From Streptomyces sp. NBC_00353 (lineage in GTDB: Bacteria; Actinomycetota; Actinomycetes; Streptomycetales; Streptomycetaceae): a stretch of 64,000 bases of DNA. The notes beneath the pieces are model-generated. The model saw nothing but the letters and a program-made list of their open reading frames with translations, did not search any database and had not been told where the DNA came from. Every line of letters begins with the position of its first letter. Position 1 is the stretch's first letter. The position numbers and the translations under genes are program-made. This document shows positions 61,722 to 64,000 of this stretch, one piece after another. The stretch is taken from the NCBI RefSeq assembly GCF_036108815.1, contig NZ_CP107985.1, forward strand, positions 2,914,001-2,978,000, read 5' to 3'.

Positions 61722-62111
61722 ATGACCGTGACCTATGTGATCGACGGCTCCGAAGTCACCGGACTGGAACGGTTCTGGCAGGTGATCGGCGAGTCGGTGA
61801 ACGGTCCCGGTGGCTACTTCGGCCGCAACCTCGACGCCTTCGCGGACTGTCTGAGCGGCGGCATGGGGACACCGGACGACGGCGACTTCGTCATCGAGTG
61901 GCGCGACCACGCAAGCTCCGCACGCGCCCTGGGCCACGAGGAGAGCGCACGCCACGTGCGCCGACTGCTCGGCCGGGCACACCCCACCAACCGGCCGGCC
62001 CTCCAGCGGAAACTGGACGAGGCACTGGCCGGACACGGTCCGACGCTGTTCGACCAACTGGTGGAGATCATCGAGGAGCGGACCGCGCCCGGCACACTGC
62101 GACTGCGCTGA
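61722..62111 (+). CDS. barstar family RNase inhibitor
   Basis: A 129-residue cytoplasmic protein. VTYVIDGSEVTGLERFW and GYFGRNLDAFADCL are the classic barstar start and first helix region, and FVIEWRDHASSA carries a residue cluster for blocking the RNase active site. It would protect the producer from its own RNase Sa before secretion, as barstar does against barnase. The C-terminal half (ARHVRRLLGRAHPTNRP onward) is longer than in Bacillus barstar. The gene directly follows that of the RNase but probably has its own promoter. Confidence 0.92.
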   Translation: MTVTYVIDGSEVTGLERFWQVIGESVNGPGGYFGRNLDAFADCLSGGMGTPDDGDFVIEWRDHASSARALGHEESARHVRRLLGRAHPTNRPALQRKLDEALAGHGPTLFDQLVEIIEERTAPGTLRLR

Positions 62112-62274
62112 CCGTCGCCGCGCCGGCGGCCTTGCACCCGCGCACCGACTTCGTATACCTCCGGTGCCCACCCGGGTACGTCGTCCGTCACGGCCCCGCA
62201 CCAGGGGTGCCCCGCGCGTCGCCGGGGAAGTGGTGCCATGAGCACCCCGCAGCTGCCGACCCCGAGGAGCCGTG

Positions 62275-64000
62275 ATGCACGACGACCGCACGCTGGTGGA
62301 GGGACGCCTGGAGCGGGCCCTCCACCAATTCATCCGCCCCGCCCAGTACGCGGACCGGTCCCCGCTCGGCCTCTCGGTGTGGCATGCCCCGGGCGAGCCG
62401 GTGTCGGTGACGGAGGCCATGAAGGGAACGTACGAGCCCTTCGCGACCGGAACCGAGTGGGGCAGCCCCTGGTCGACCAGCTGGTTCCGGCTGGAGGGCA
62501 CGGTGCCCGAGGCGTGGGCGGGGCGCCATGTCGAGGTGGTGGTGGATCCTGGTTTCTCCGGTCAAGGGCCCGGCTTCCAGGCCGAGGGGATGCTGTACGA
62601 CGACGCGGGCGTACCGCTCAAGGGCATCCATCCGCACAATCGCCATCTGACCGTCTCGGCCTCGGTGTCGGGCGGTGAGCCAATCTCCTTGCTGCTGGAG
62701 GCGGCTGCCAACCCGGCCGTCCTGGAACACGGCTTCGAGCCGACTCCGCTCGGTGACGTCCTGACGGCGGGCGACCGGCCGCTCTACAGGTTCGCCTCCG
62801 CGGACCTTGCCGTGCTGGACGAGGAGGTCTGGCATCTCGTCCTGGACATCGAGGTGCTGTCCGAGCTGATGCACGAACTGCCGGCCGACCGGTCGCGGCG
62901 CCACGAGATCCTGCGGGCGCTGGAGCGGATGCTCGATGCCCTGGACCTGCACGATGTGGCGGGCACGGCGGCCGCGGGCCGCGCCGAGCTGGCCGGGGCC
63001 CTGGCCCGCCCGGCGTCGGCGAGTGCGCACCGGATCTCGGCGGCCGGCCATGCGCACATCGACTCCGCGTGGCTGTGGCCGCTGCGCGAGACAGTGCGGA
63101 AGGCCTCGCGTACGTTCGCCAACGTCACCGCGCTCGCCCAGGACTATCCGGAGCTGGTCTTCGCGTGTTCGCAGGCCCAGCAGTACGCCTGGGTGCGTGA
63201 TCACCAGCCGCACATCTGGGAGCGGATCAAGCGGGCGGTGGCGGACGGGCAGTGGGCGCCGGTCGGCTCGATGTGGGTGGAGTCCGATGCCAATATGCCG
63301 GGCGGCGAGGCGCTGGCGCGGCAGATCGTGCACGGGAAACGGTTCTTCGAGCAGGAGTTGGGGGTGGAGACGCAGGAGATCTGGCTGCCGGACTCCTTCG
63401 GCTACACGGCGGCCTTCCCGCAGCTGGCCCGGCTGGCGGGGGTGAAGTGGTTCCTGACTCAGAAGCTGTCCTGGAACCAGACCAACAAGATGCCGCATCA
63501 CACCTTCTGGTGGGAGGGCATCGACGGGACCCGTGTCTTCACCCACTTCCCGCCCGTCGACACGTACAACGCGAACTTTCACGCAAGTCAACTCGCTCAT
63601 GCGGAGAAGAACTTCGCGGACAAGGGGCGGGCGACCCGGTCGCTGGTGCCGTTCGGCTGGGGTGACGGCGGGGGCGGTCCGACCCGGGAGATGCTGGAGA
63701 AGGCGCGCAGGCTGCGGGATCTGGAGGGTTCGCCGCGGGTCGAGATCGAGAAGCCGTCGGCGTTCTTCGCGGCGGCCGAGGAGGAGTACGCGGAGCAGGC
63801 ACCGGTCTGGTCCGGCGAGCTGTACCTGGAGCTGCACCGGGCGACATACACCACTCAGGCCAAGACCAAGCAGGGCAACCGACGCAGTGAACACCTGTTG
63901 CGTGAGGCCGAGTTGTGGGCGACGGCGGCGGCCCTGCGGGCACCCGGATACGCGTATCCGTACGAGACGCTGGACCGGGTGTGGAAGACGGTCCTGCTGC
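62275..64000 (+). CDS. alpha-mannosidase, glycoside hydrolase family 38 (3' end beyond window)
   Basis: The first 575 codons of a long enzyme, usually about 1000 residues. The N-terminal beta domain (YEPFATGTEWGSPWSTSWFRL) is followed by the GH38 core: SAAGHAHIDSAWLWPLRET (zinc His/Asp), YAWVRDHQPHIWERI, GSMWVESDANMPGGEAL, IWLPDSFGYTAAFPQ (nucleophile Asp) and FTHFPPVDTYNANF. It removes alpha-mannose from glycans or recycled polysaccharide in the cytoplasm. GAGGAG lies 4 bases ahead of the ATG. The gap after barstar contains only short GC hairpins. Confidence 0.93.
   Translation, partial: MHDDRTLVEGRLERALHQFIRPAQYADRSPLGLSVWHAPGEPVSVTEAMKGTYEPFATGTEWGSPWSTSWFRLEGTVPEAWAGRHVEVVVDPGFSGQGPGFQAEGMLYDDAGVPLKGIHPHNRHLTVSASVSGGEPISLLLEAAANPAVLEHGFEPTPLGDVLTAGDRPLYRFASADLAVLDEEVWHLVLDIEVLSELMHELPADRSRRHEILRALERMLDALDLHDVAGTAAAGRAELAGALARPASASAHRISAAGHAHIDSAWLWPLRETVRKASRTFANVTALAQDYPELVFACSQAQQYAWVRDHQPHIWERIKRAVADGQWAPVGSMWVESDANMPGGEALARQIVHGKRFFEQELGVETQEIWLPDSFGYTAAFPQLARLAGVKWFLTQKLSWNQTNKMPHHTFWWEGIDGTRVFTHFPPVDTYNANFHASQLAHAEKNFADKGRATRSLVPFGWGDGGGGPTREMLEKARRLRDLEGSPRVEIEKPSAFFAAAEEEYAEQAPVWSGELYLELHRATYTTQAKTKQGNRRSEHLLREAELWATAAALRAPGYAYPYETLDRVWKTVLL

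Overview
The window is high-GC actinobacterial DNA, almost certainly a Streptomyces chromosome. The evidence is codon use with G/C in nearly every third position, frequent GTG starts, frequent 4-base start/stop overlaps, DUF2637, PucR, ROK, RNase Sa and barstar families, leaderless short ORFs, and an iron box of the DmdR type. It holds about 50 genes. Both edge genes are cut: a lactonase at the left edge and a GH38 mannosidase at the right.

Left part (1-11,100): glyoxylate metabolism. Hydroxypyruvate isomerase (hyi), tartronate semialdehyde reductase (glxR) and a small-subunit catalase run rightward. Glyoxylate carboligase (gcl) runs leftward about 8 kb away. The hyi and gcl promoters carry the same operator arrangement, so they are probably one regulon, most likely the AllR-type allantoin regulon. 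Between them lie a four-gene overlapping operon (secreted hydrolase, membrane acyltransferase, sensor kinase, response regulator) and a hairpin-rich stretch that looks like a degenerate IS605/IscB-type element with an orphan guide-RNA-like segment.

Middle left (11,200-21,030): single genes. These are a double zinc-ribbon protein with an Mrr-like domain, a GNAT acetyltransferase, two coupled AMP-forming acyl-CoA synthetases with a divergent GAF-LuxR regulator, an HTH_42 (AlkZ-like) protein, a DMT transporter, a DUF2510 membrane protein and a SnoaL-like protein.

Centre (21,037-32,600): a leftward sulfur-scavenging operon of seven genes. It encodes a flavin reductase, an SsuA/C/B-like ABC importer, an NtaA/SnaA-type monooxygenase, a fused ABC exporter and an aldo/keto reductase. 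A ROK regulator gene lies upstream. Both transcription units begin with a tiny leaderless Cys-rich ORF behind a TTGACCGGG-type promoter, which strongly suggests cysteine-responsive attenuation. These leader ORFs are the most interesting finding.

Centre right (32,830-46,630): a secreted ExeM/NucH-type nuclease, an ACP-ketosynthase-hydrolase mini-operon, a bifunctional cell-wall hydrolase behind a probable c-di-AMP (ydaO) riboswitch with terminator and antiterminator, a stand-alone nucleotidyltransferase, an MFS exporter with a probable peptide-controlled attenuator, and a large secreted subtilase.

Right part (46,865-64,000): purine catabolism. XdhC, an NCS2 permease and the three xanthine dehydrogenase subunits lie opposite a PucR regulator, and a small MITE-like element ends at the xdh stop codon. 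After that come a TPR-like protein, a lipoprotein, a GntR/FCD regulator, an iron-box-controlled FhuF-like reductase, a DUF2637 membrane protein, an anti-sigma-type ATPase, a secreted RNase Sa with its barstar inhibitor, and the GH38 gene. The purine genes feed allantoin and glyoxylate into the left-end glyoxylate genes, so the window joins the two halves of purine salvage. I found no tRNA, rRNA or CRISPR array.
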